Shown here one piece after another: positions 1 through 6,098 of a stretch of 13,239 bases of DNA. A model generated the notes under the pieces. The model saw only the letters and a list, made by a program, of their open reading frames with translations. It ran no database searches and was not told where the DNA came from. Both the position numbers and the translations under genes were made by a program. The DNA lies in NCBI GenBank assembly GCA_000433635.1, contig HF997971.1, positions 25,537 through 38,775 on the forward strand, in the 5' to 3' direction. The stretch comes from Ruminococcus sp. CAG:254. GTDB lineage: Bacteria > Bacillota > Clostridia > Oscillospirales > Ruminococcaceae. The number at the start of each line of letters is the position of its first letter. Positions within the stretch are counted from its first letter, which is position 1.

Positions 1-1
1 G

Positions 2-1906
2 CAGGTATCCGAGAAAATTCGGGAAAATAAAACCAATATGACTTGCAGAGAACAGCTTTTGGCAATCTTTGAACGGGTTCGCCAGATGCTCCATGATAAA
101 GACAACACTTATCGGGATTTACAGAACTGCCTGAAAACAGAGGGCGTGGAGATTGTAGACTTTCACACCATTTCTCAGCAGGAAGCGGATTATTTACAGT
201 CTTATTTCCGCTCTGAAATCGAACCGCTGCTCTCTCCGCAAATCGTCAGCAAAAAGCAGCCGTTCCCATTCCTGCAAAACAAGGAAATCTATGCGGTTGT
301 CGTACTGGAGAAAAAAGGCAGCGAAAAAATCGGAATCGTTCCGTGCAGCAGTCCGGTATTCCCAAAATATGTTTCCCTGCCGAACCAGAAAAACCGCTTT
401 ATTCTGACGGAAGAACTCATCCTGCACTTTGCATCCGATATTTTCTCTCGCCATGTCATCAAGAGCAAATCGCTGATTCGAATTGTTCGGAGTGCAGACA
501 TTGACGCAGAAGAAGAAAACATTGAAGATGAAACCGATTATCGGGCTGCGATGGAGAAATTGCTCCGTGCCAGAAAGCGGCTGCGTCCGGTCAAGATGGA
601 ATTTTCCAGACTGATGGATCCGTCTGTGATTGCCAAGCTGTGCGAATACTTGCATCTGAATGAAGCACAGGTTTTCCACTCAGAAGCACCGCTGAGCCTG
701 TCGTTTGTTTCACAGGTACGGGACTTGCTGCGGAAAAATCGTTCGCTGTTCTATCCTCGCAGAGTTCCGCAGCGTTCTGCAAACATTGACGACCACCACT
801 CGATGATTGCTCAGATTCAGAAGAAAGACCGCTTCTTATCATTCCCGTTTGAAAGCATTCGTCCATTCCTGAACCTGCTCCATGAAGCTGGCGAAGACCC
901 ACACGTTGTTTCCATCAAGATGACCCTGTATCGGGTGGCAACCAACAGCAAAATCGTAGAAGCATTGATTGAAGCCGCAGAAAACGGAAAAGATGTCGTT
1001 GTACTGGTGGAACTGCGTGCCAGATTTGACGAAGAAAACAATATTGAATGGTCAAGACGACTGGAAGAAGCTGGATGCCGGATTATCTATGGTCTGGATA
1101 ATCTCAAGGTACACTCGAAACTGTGCCTGATTACACGGAAAATTGGCAATTCTATCTCTTATATCACACAGGTTGGAACGGGCAACTACAACGAGAAAAC
1201 TTCTGAAATCTATACGGACTATTCTCTGATGACTGCCCGTCCGGAAATCGGCATGGAAGCAAGTCGGGTCTTCAATGCACTTTGCATGGGGCAGACCATC
1301 AAGCACACGGAATATCTGCTGGTATCTCCGCACTGCCTGCAAAATCACGTTGCAGACCGCATTGATGTGGAAATTGAAAAGGCAAAGGCTGGACAGCCGG
1401 CTTATATCGGGCTGAAAGTCAATTCCCTGACAGATAAATACCTGATTGATAAGCTGATTGAGGCTTCTCAGGCAGGAGTTAAAATTGAAATGATTATCCG
1501 TGGTATTTGCTGCCTGATTGCCGGCATTCCGGGACAGACAGAAAATATTACGATTCGCAGCATTGTTGGACGGTATCTCGAACACACCCGAATTTATATC
1601 TTCGGGGCTGGAAATCAGGCTGATGTTTATATTGCCTCCGCAGACTGGATGACGAGAAACACCATCCGGCGTGTGGAAGTGGGTGCTCCGATTTATGATA
1701 AGGATATCAAGTCAAGAATCCTCTCGATGTTCCGAATCATGATGCAGGACAATGTCAAAGCAAGAATCCAGCAGCCGGATGGCTCTTATAAAAAGGTACA
1801 GAGCAATGCTTCTCCGCTGAATGCACAGGAATATTTCTATGCGCAGGCGTATGCTTCGGCAAAGGCAATTGCAACTGCGGAAACAGAAGTGGAAGCAGAG
1901 AAATAA
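2..1906 (+). CDS. ppk: Polyphosphate kinase 1, 5'-truncated by window edge
   Basis: PPK1 reversibly transfers the ATP gamma-phosphate onto long-chain inorganic polyphosphate. The frame is open to the left edge (codons from base 2), and the first in-frame ATG (base 38) lies inside the conserved N-terminal domain: the family motif 'REQLLAIFERVR' follows directly, whereas PPK1 normally has about 80-100 residues before it. The true start is therefore outside the window. Counting from that ATG, the two catalytic PLD-like domains are clear: the phospho-acceptor histidine is in 'LKVHSKLCLI' (His359), and the second catalytic histidine in 'EHTRIYIFGAG' (His516). 'VGTGNYNEKT' and 'ASADWMTRN' are also diagnostic. 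The visible 622 residues plus the missing N-terminus fit the usual ~700. No frameshift is seen. This is a host housekeeping gene marking the chromosomal flank; its neighbours downstream are unrelated. Confidence 0.96.
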   Translation, partial: QVSEKIRENKTNMTCREQLLAIFERVRQMLHDKDNTYRDLQNCLKTEGVEIVDFHTISQQEADYLQSYFRSEIEPLLSPQIVSKKQPFPFLQNKEIYAVVVLEKKGSEKIGIVPCSSPVFPKYVSLPNQKNRFILTEELILHFASDIFSRHVIKSKSLIRIVRSADIDAEEENIEDETDYRAAMEKLLRARKRLRPVKMEFSRLMDPSVIAKLCEYLHLNEAQVFHSEAPLSLSFVSQVRDLLRKNRSLFYPRRVPQRSANIDDHHSMIAQIQKKDRFLSFPFESIRPFLNLLHEAGEDPHVVSIKMTLYRVATNSKIVEALIEAAENGKDVVVLVELRARFDEENNIEWSRRLEEAGCRIIYGLDNLKVHSKLCLITRKIGNSISYITQVGTGNYNEKTSEIYTDYSLMTARPEIGMEASRVFNALCMGQTIKHTEYLLVSPHCLQNHVADRIDVEIEKAKAGQPAYIGLKVNSLTDKYLIDKLIEASQAGVKIEMIIRGICCLIAGIPGQTENITIRSIVGRYLEHTRIYIFGAGNQADVYIASADWMTRNTIRRVEVGAPIYDKDIKSRILSMFRIMMQDNVKARIQQPDGSYKKVQSNASPLNAQEYFYAQAYASAKAIATAETEVEAEK

Positions 1907-1922
1907 AAATCTATGTAAAATA

Positions 1923-1959
1923 CAACGCCCTACTGGAAATGTGTTCCGGTGGGGCGTTG
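1923..1959 (+). terminator. Long hairpin after ppk, terminator-like
   Basis: A 16-bp stem (arms 1923-1938 and 1944-1959, three G-T wobbles, 5-nt loop ATGTG) begins 16 bases after the ppk stop. The plus-strand 3' side has no T-run, so it may be a weak terminator, an mRNA-stabilising hairpin, or partly read through into the next gene. On the minus strand a T-rich stretch does follow. Confidence 0.6.
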
Positions 1960-1997
1960 CACATATTGATGATAAAATCTCAAAGAGGAGAATAATT

Positions 1998-2240
1998 GTG
2001 CTCGTTTATTTAAAGCTGCTATTTCAGAATGAAAATATCGTAGTGTATGAATACGGACTTACAGAGGAAAAAATGATTGGAAAAGTGATAGTCTCTTTAC
2101 ACAATAAAAAAGACTGTCAATTTTTCTCTTATTCTGAAAATTACAAATCATTCAATGTTTATACTGGTTGTGTGATTACAAAAATATTCCACTACATTGC
2201 AGAAAATCGGTTTCCAAAAACAGATTTGTATGCTTGCTAA
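1998..2240 (+). CDS. Small hypothetical protein (80 aa)
   Basis: I do not recognise this family. The frame is open back into ppk, but the start is best placed at GTG 1998 because a strong AAAGAGGAG ribosome binding site (1982-1990) sits 7 bases upstream. The upstream part of the frame is only a shadow of ppk and the hairpin. The product begins MLVYLKLLFQNENIVVYEYG and is mixed alpha/beta in character, with no signal peptide, transmembrane segment or metal motif. It lacks its own obvious promoter and lies just after the ppk hairpin, so it may depend on read-through. Its AT-rich codon use is unlike ppk. The clear RBS is the main support that it is real. Confidence 0.6.
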   Translation: MLVYLKLLFQNENIVVYEYGLTEEKMIGKVIVSLHNKKDCQFFSYSENYKSFNVYTGCVITKIFHYIAENRFPKTDLYAC

Positions 2241-2303
2241 TTAAAAAATCTGCAATTATTGTTATCTTTTTAACATTGCTCCAATAAAAATATACTTTTA
2301 GGG

Positions 2304-2332
2304 TTGACAAACAGAATCTTTTCGGGTATAAT
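2304..2332 (+). promoter_or_regulatory. Consensus sigma-A promoter of the dockerin gene
   Basis: TTGACA (2304-2309) and TATAAT (2327-2332) are both perfect matches with an optimal 17-bp spacer. Transcription would start near 2339, giving a leader of about 40 nt before the ATG at 2378. The upstream 2241-2303 is AT-rich, as in an UP element. Confidence 0.9.
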
Positions 2333-2377
2333 AGAATCAAAATGTTTCACTGTTCCAATAAAAAGGAGATGCTTTCT

Positions 2378-3694
2378 ATGAAAATTCGTTCAATGCTCGC
2401 CGCAGCTTGTACCTGCCTGATTACTTCTGGTTCAGTCTTACCTTTCACAACTGCCCTCCCTGCACAAGCAGCGTTTGATTTGGGAGATTTTGACGGAAAT
2501 GATTCCATTGATGTGGATGATGCCGTATCTGTTCTGACATTCTATGCAAAAACAGCAGCTGGAGTTGCTTCTATAGAAGACATAAGCAATGAGCAATTTA
2601 ATGCAGCAGATATAGACTGGGATGGTTCTATTACGGTGCAAGATGCTGTTTATATCTTAACCTATTATGCACAGACATCCGCAGGGTTAGAACCATCTTG
2701 GGCGGATATTCTGCCAGAAGTTTATGGAATTCCAGCTTGGGAAACCGCTTATTATGACCTGCTGCTTTCTGGAGCACTTTCAGATGAAAGCGGAAATGCT
2801 ACTTATTCTCTTATTTATATTGACCAAGATGATATTCCAGAATTATTGATGGATTCTTACGCTGGCGGTAAGCTGTATACTTATAAGGAAGATACCGGTT
2901 GTTCTTTGGTACATAGCTGGGCTTCTGCAAGAAGCAGCGGATTCTGTGGATATGCGGAAGGAACGGGATATTTCTATACATTCAGTTCAGCCAGTGCTTT
3001 CATCGGCTCTATGGGGAAACAGGAACTGGTTGGAGATTCGTTTGTCCTGCGTGATCGTATCAGTATGGATAATGGCACTTATCAGCATAACGGCGTAAGC
3101 TGCACAAAGTCGCAATACAATTCTATAGAAAAATCCTATACAGATAGTTATTCTGATTATTATAAATATAATTTTTTGGAATTTATGTCAGATATTTCAG
3201 ACGGAAGAACGCCTGATTTTAATCAACTGAAAACCGCCTTGGAATCCTATCGTCCAGTATATGCTATGGAAGTTACTGATTATGATGGAGATGGAAAAGA
3301 AGAAGCGTTTGTTGTCTTGGGCAAAAAAAATTCTTCTTCAAAAACCGTTCAAGGCATTTACTATATTTCTTCTGATGGATACATCTCAGAAGTTCGCACC
3401 GATTTTTCTGTTGATATGTTCAGCAATGCAAATTATGTGGAATATGATGGCAAGGGATTTTTCGCTTGTGATGTTTCCGGCGGTGGTTCTGGATGGGTCA
3501 CTTACCTGTATGATGTGCGAAACGGTTGGTGGAATGAATTGAATCTGTCCGGCTCTTTGCAGAGTTTCTTCAAAAAAGATGATACCTGCTATACCACGAA
3601 AAGTGTATTTTCTGCTCAGTATGGTCACCAGTATGTGGATGTCCCATTAAATTATGACAAAGATACACAGGAGTTTTCTTATCCGGAATCTTAA
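2378..3694 (+). CDS. Secreted protein with N-terminal type I dockerin
   Basis: ATG 2378 was chosen over the in-frame ATG 2342 because AAGGAG (2363-2368) lies 9 bases upstream and a signal peptide then begins at residue 1: MKIRS, a hydrophobic core, and a likely cleavage after ALPAQA (residue 31). Residues about 35-103 form a type I dockerin with two calcium-binding repeats, 'DFDGNDSIDVDDAV' (37-50) and 'DIDWDGSITVQDAV' (78-91), each followed by a 'VLTFYA/ILTYYA' helix. Dockerins dock enzymes to cohesins on scaffoldins. The remaining ~330 residues show no catalytic domain I recognise, but two acidic patches, 'IDQDDIPELL' and 'TDYDGDGKEEAF', resemble FG-GAP/VCBS-type calcium-binding repeats. 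It is monocistronic: own promoter, own terminator. Similar proteins are common in Ruminococcus. Substrate or partner unknown. Confidence 0.85.
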   Translation: MKIRSMLAAACTCLITSGSVLPFTTALPAQAAFDLGDFDGNDSIDVDDAVSVLTFYAKTAAGVASIEDISNEQFNAADIDWDGSITVQDAVYILTYYAQTSAGLEPSWADILPEVYGIPAWETAYYDLLLSGALSDESGNATYSLIYIDQDDIPELLMDSYAGGKLYTYKEDTGCSLVHSWASARSSGFCGYAEGTGYFYTFSSASAFIGSMGKQELVGDSFVLRDRISMDNGTYQHNGVSCTKSQYNSIEKSYTDSYSDYYKYNFLEFMSDISDGRTPDFNQLKTALESYRPVYAMEVTDYDGDGKEEAFVVLGKKNSSSKTVQGIYYISSDGYISEVRTDFSVDMFSNANYVEYDGKGFFACDVSGGGSGWVTYLYDVRNGWWNELNLSGSLQSFFKKDDTCYTTKSVFSAQYGHQYVDVPLNYDKDTQEFSYPES

Positions 3695-3716
3695 AATACA
3701 GGTATATTATAGCATA

Positions 3717-3754
3717 AAAAACAGCCGTCCTGTGTCATCAGAGCGGCTGTTTTT
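3717..3754 (+). terminator. Rho-independent terminator of the dockerin gene
   Basis: Arms AAAAACAGCCG (3717-3727) and CGGCTGTTTTT (3744-3754) pair perfectly around a 16-nt loop, 23 bases after the dockerin stop. The A-run on one side and T-run on the other make it usable from both strands. Confidence 0.85.
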
Positions 3755-3756
3755 CG

Positions 3757-3846
3757 AATAGAATCCACACCCCCATAAGGGGGTGACATCACACAATGGT
3801 ATACTAAAAATAATGATTTCAATCCACACCCCCATAAGGGGGCGAC
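3757..3846 (-). CRISPR. Two-repeat CRISPR remnant, type I-C-like repeat
   Basis: On the minus strand, 3846-3816 reads GTCGCCCCCTTATGGGGGTG followed by TGGATTGAAAT, the layout of type I-C repeats (GTCGC, a GC-rich palindrome, GTGGATTGAAAT). A second copy (3787-3757) shares 25 of 26 core bases but has lost the terminal GAAAT, as expected of a degenerate leader-distal repeat. Only one spacer-sized segment (3788-3815, 28 nt) lies between; this is shorter than usual I-C spacers. No cas gene and no leader are visible: the DUF6809-like gene ends 10 bases from the intact repeat. Probably a collapsed array. Because it follows a minus-strand gene, the C5/G5 hairpin could also act as its transcription end. 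Confidence 0.6.
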
Positions 3847-3856
3847 AAGTGCATGT

Positions 3857-4078
3857 TTATTCCGTCAACAGATTTACTGCTGTTTGGAATCCAACGACAA
3901 ACGCATTTCTCTGCCAATTTTCGCATAATTCACACAGGGCTTCTTGTCCTTTTTCTGCATGTCTTTTCTGAAAATAAGAGAACACAGAATCCATTTGTTC
4001 TTGCAATTCCGGTGTTTCAAACACAAATGGATTTTCATTGCAGTTCCCTTCATACAGAAATTCCAATTCTTTTTTCAT
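3857..4078 (-). CDS. Small DUF6809-like hypothetical protein (73 aa)
   Basis: The start at 4078 has a textbook AAAGGAGG site just upstream (read on the minus strand), so the longer open frame to 4402 is not used. The product begins MKKELEFLYEGNCNENPF and ends 'NAFVVGFQTAVNLLTE'. A 'LYxGN' opening, a charged central helix and an 'F(I/V)xGFxxA' ending match my memory of the DUF6809 family, small Firmicutes proteins of unknown function. Two cysteines in 'CELCENW' are a CxxC. It has no signal peptide or transmembrane segment. It is divergent from the small-RNA promoter at 4094, with only 15 bases between, and the CRISPR remnant follows its stop codon. Confidence 0.65.
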   Translation of the reverse strand: MKKELEFLYEGNCNENPFVFETPELQEQMDSVFSYFQKRHAEKGQEALCELCENWQRNAFVVGFQTAVNLLTE

Positions 4079-4093
4079 AAATAACCTCCTTTC

Positions 4094-4122
4094 TTGACAA
4101 CGCCCGAAAAACATGCTATAAT
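4094..4122 (+). promoter_or_regulatory. Consensus promoter of small RNA 1
   Basis: TTGACA (4094-4099), 17-bp spacer, TATAAT (4117-4122): a perfect sigma-A promoter reading right. No ORF with a ribosome binding site follows; a strong terminator comes about 70 bases later. Confidence 0.85.
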
Positions 4123-4128
4123 AAAAAC

Positions 4129-4207
4129 AGGCAATGTTCTTGAGCATTGGTGTCAGGCTGTAAGTGTGATGAGCTACCAACCAAATAACACTTACAGCCA
4201 TTTTTAT
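4129..4207 (+). ncRNA. Candidate small RNA 1 (~79 nt)
   Basis: A perfect promoter would start transcription near 4129. A first short hairpin (CAATG 4132-4136 with CATTG 4145-4149) is followed by a perfect 12-bp terminator stem, GGCTGTAAGTGT (4156-4167) with ACACTTACAGCC (4188-4199), a 20-nt loop and ATTTTTAT. There is no credible ORF inside. The unit fits a stand-alone sRNA, and the large loop carrying ACCAACCAA is reminiscent of antisense antitoxin RNAs of type I toxin-antitoxin loci. I see no toxin gene: the overlapping minus-strand frame (MAVSVIWLVAHH...) runs into the DUF6809-like gene without a stop and lacks its own RBS. It belongs to the host flank, not the prophage. Confidence 0.6.
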
Positions 4208-4357
4208 ATGAAAATCAAAGTACGGTGCATTTCGTGCATTCATTCGTTCTTGACTTCCATTAATTTTATTATATACTGCAAATATGCATTTGTCAATCTG
4301 CAAATTTACACAAACTTTCCGAGGCGTTTTAGAAGAACTGCCGAATTTTCTCAAGCT

Positions 4358-4421
4358 CGACAATGACCGACAAAATTCGACAAAATCCAAATTGACAGGC
4401 AATCCAAAGCCATGCTATAAT
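4358..4421 (+). promoter_or_regulatory. Phased CGACAA triplet upstream of a consensus promoter
   Basis: CGACAA occurs at 4358, 4368 and 4378, exactly one helical turn apart, ending 8 bases before TTGACA (4392-4397), which pairs with TATAAT (4416-4421) across 18 bp. Direct repeats on one DNA face next to a -35 box are typical of response-regulator or other activator/repressor sites. The stretch 4208-4357 before it holds no gene that I can support. Confidence 0.65.
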
Positions 4422-4427
4422 GAAAAA

Positions 4428-4529
4428 ATTCATCCAGACAAATTTATTATTACTATGTGTTTGTTTTCTCCAAACAGGACACAGCAAGCAAAAAGGACGT
4501 TTCTGCATCGCTGCAAAAACGTCCTTTTT
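4428..4529 (+). ncRNA. Candidate small RNA 2 (~102 nt)
   Basis: Transcription from the 4392-4421 promoter would begin near 4428 and end at the strong terminator 4490-4529. A small upstream hairpin (TGTTTG 4458-4463 with CAAACA 4471-4476) is also present. The ATG at 4455 has no ribosome binding site and its frame runs through the terminator, so coding use is unlikely. The -10 surroundings (CATGCTATAAT) repeat those of small RNA 1, suggesting two related units or joint control. The terminator is shared with the convergent minus-strand gene fragment. An alternative is a short leader of a gene displaced by the prophage. Confidence 0.5.
4490..4529. terminator. Bidirectional rho-independent terminator
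   Basis: AAAAAGGACGTTT (4490-4502) and AAACGTCCTTTTT (4517-4529) pair perfectly, with an extra GCA/TGC pairing in the loop and outer pairing GACACA (4478-4483) with TGTGTC (4533-4538). It serves small RNA 2 on the plus strand and, on the minus strand, the gene fragment that stops at 4563. Confidence 0.85.
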
Positions 4530-4562
4530 CGTTGTGTCAAAATGAGAAAATGCCGATATTAC

Positions 4563-4658
4563 TTAGAATTTGCCAGCCTTTGCTGCTTCTTCTACAGATA
4601 CAGCAACTGCTACGGTTGCACCAACCATCGGGTTGTTGCCCATTACAACGCTGCAATT
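4563..4658 (-). pseudogene. Orphan 3' end of a host-like gene; probable attL
   Basis: On the minus strand an open stretch ends ...GNNPMVGATVAVAVSVEEAA-KAGKF-stop (stop at 4565-4563). It has strongly protein-like codon use and is followed about 35 bases later by a good terminator, but upstream it hits an in-frame TAG at 4661-4659 after only about 31 codons, with no RBS before its internal ATG. It looks like the last ~25 codons of a real gene whose body is missing. The integrase gene begins right next to it, and tyrosine-recombinase phages often insert into the 3' ends of genes, so this is the expected appearance of an attachment site. I could not identify the parent gene. Confidence 0.5.
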
Positions 4659-4726
4659 CTATGTATTTTCCTGTTATTCTAAAAGCATATGAAAATCAAC
4701 GCATTTCCGCTGTTTTTCCCGTTTTT

Positions 4727-6028
4727 CTACTCTACTACATCTTTTTTCGATTCTTCTTGTGTCTGATTGGAACGTGGACACAATGTGGACGCAGCATACA
4801 TCTGATTCAAAATCTCCTGTGTGTTCTCTTCCATCTTTTTTGTTATATGTTCGTAAATATTCAAAGTTGTACGAATATCTTTGTGTCCAAGCCGCATCTG
4901 TACAACTTTTGGTGGAACACCGGATTCTAATAACTCTGTACAATGCGTATGCCGTAAGCTATGATAATCAAATGATGGCAAATTTAATTCCTGATGAATC
5001 ACACGAGAAGCATGCTGCATGGTACGTGGTTTAATGAAACTACCATCTGCATTGCAGTTCACAAAATACAACTCTTCTCCATTTCCAACTGTATTTAAAT
5101 TTCTGGTATGTGCTTCTTCATAGTAGTGCACATAATAAGAATCATACGCTTCCCGATTCTTTTCTTGCTGCTCTTTTGTCCGCTTTAAAAGTGCAATGGT
5201 TTCATCATCTAATTGCACAGTGCGAAAGCTATTATATTTCGGGGTGCTAAAATATAGAATAGAATTTCCGTTTTCATCTGTTTCTGATTCTCTATATTGT
5301 ATTTGCCGCTGTATATGCAATTCTTTTGCTTCAAAATCAATATCTTTCCACTGTACTGCATAAGCCTCTCCATGCCGCAAACCACAGCGATAGCCGAACA
5401 GCAATGGGATGTGAACAGGATGCCCTTCTGGAAATCGGCGAAAAATCTGCTGAATTGCCTCCGCCGGAACACAAAACCGCTGTTTCGTTCGGCTTGGATT
5501 TTTTGAAACTGCATTTCTTCGGGGCAGAGCAACTTCTACCATTGGATTTTCTTGTATCAATTTCTGTTGCTTTGCGTATCGAAATGCATTTGTTAAGATG
5601 CCTTTTACTACCACCAAAGTATTTCGTGCATAGCCAGATTGAAAAAGCCGATTGATGAATTGCTGTAATGCAATCGTAGAAATAGAACACAATTTGTACT
5701 TCCCAATTGCTGGAAGAATGAGATTTTTTATTTTTTTCTGATAATTAAGAATGGTTGTTTCTTTTAGATTGGTTTTACAATACTCTTCCATCCAATACTG
5801 CATATAATCAGAAACGCTTCGTTCAGATGGTGTAAAATGAACCCCTGTATTTTGATATTCCTGATAAGCAGCCATTCCGGCTTGATATGCCTCTTGTTTT
5901 GTTTGAAATCCAGCTTGTGTAATCCATTTTCGCTGTCCGGAAACGCTGGCAGATTGAAACCGATATTCCCATGATGTATACACACCAGCACGATTTTTGC
6001 GATGACGGGTTAGCACTTTCCCTGCCAT
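4727..6028 (-). CDS. int: Tyrosine recombinase / phage integrase (433 aa)
   Basis: This site-specific recombinase would integrate and excise the element. The N-terminal ~65 residues look like the Arm-DNA-binding domain (AP2-like; 'WEYRFQSASVSGQRKWITQAGF'), residues ~70-165 the SAM-like core-binding domain, and ~185-400 the catalytic domain. The catalytic set is complete: Arg218 in 'CGLRHGEA', Lys264 in 'TPKYNSFRTV', His356 and Arg359 in 'HSLRHTH', His382 in 'LGHKDIRTT', and nucleophile Tyr392 in 'LNIYEHI'. The start has an AGGAGG site 9 bases upstream. Length is normal for phage and ICE integrases. It lies next to the truncated gene end at 4563-4658, as expected for int beside att, and is the last gene of the leftward lysogeny cluster; a 69-base gap with a strong hairpin separates it from the nuclease gene upstream. 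Confidence 0.96.
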   Translation of the reverse strand: MAGKVLTRHRKNRAGVYTSWEYRFQSASVSGQRKWITQAGFQTKQEAYQAGMAAYQEYQNTGVHFTPSERSVSDYMQYWMEEYCKTNLKETTILNYQKKIKNLILPAIGKYKLCSISTIALQQFINRLFQSGYARNTLVVVKGILTNAFRYAKQQKLIQENPMVEVALPRRNAVSKNPSRTKQRFCVPAEAIQQIFRRFPEGHPVHIPLLFGYRCGLRHGEAYAVQWKDIDFEAKELHIQRQIQYRESETDENGNSILYFSTPKYNSFRTVQLDDETIALLKRTKEQQEKNREAYDSYYVHYYEEAHTRNLNTVGNGEELYFVNCNADGSFIKPRTMQHASRVIHQELNLPSFDYHSLRHTHCTELLESGVPPKVVQMRLGHKDIRTTLNIYEHITKKMEENTQEILNQMYAASTLCPRSNQTQEESKKDVVE

Positions 6029-6055
6029 ATGAAATTCCTCCTATTATAAGATTAC

Positions 6056-6098
6056 CCCCACCGGAGCAGTGATACCACTGTTCTGATGGGGCTTTTTT
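6056..6098 (+). terminator. Plus-oriented terminator hairpin just upstream of int
   Basis: A 16-bp stem with one mismatch (6056-6071 with 6076-6091, loop ATAC) is followed by C and six Ts (6093-6098) on the plus strand. No plus-strand gene ends here. On the minus strand the hairpin lies between the nuclease stop and the int RBS and has no T-run, so there it may be an attenuator or RNA-processing element that lowers int expression. Confidence 0.65.

Noticed and set aside
194..1585. Several long minus-strand open frames inside ppk
   Set aside because: They are antisense shadows of a well-supported conserved gene.
4094..4122. Phage or CRISPR leader promoter
   Set aside because: The promoter reads away from the CRISPR remnant and is separated from it by the DUF6809-like gene, so it cannot drive the array.
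4079..4402. Minus-strand extension of the DUF6809-like frame (MAVSVIWLVAHHTYS...) as a possible type I toxin
   Set aside because: The frame simply lacks a stop before the real start at 4078, has no RBS of its own, lies antisense to small RNA 1, and the peptide lacks the usual short hydrophobic toxin form.
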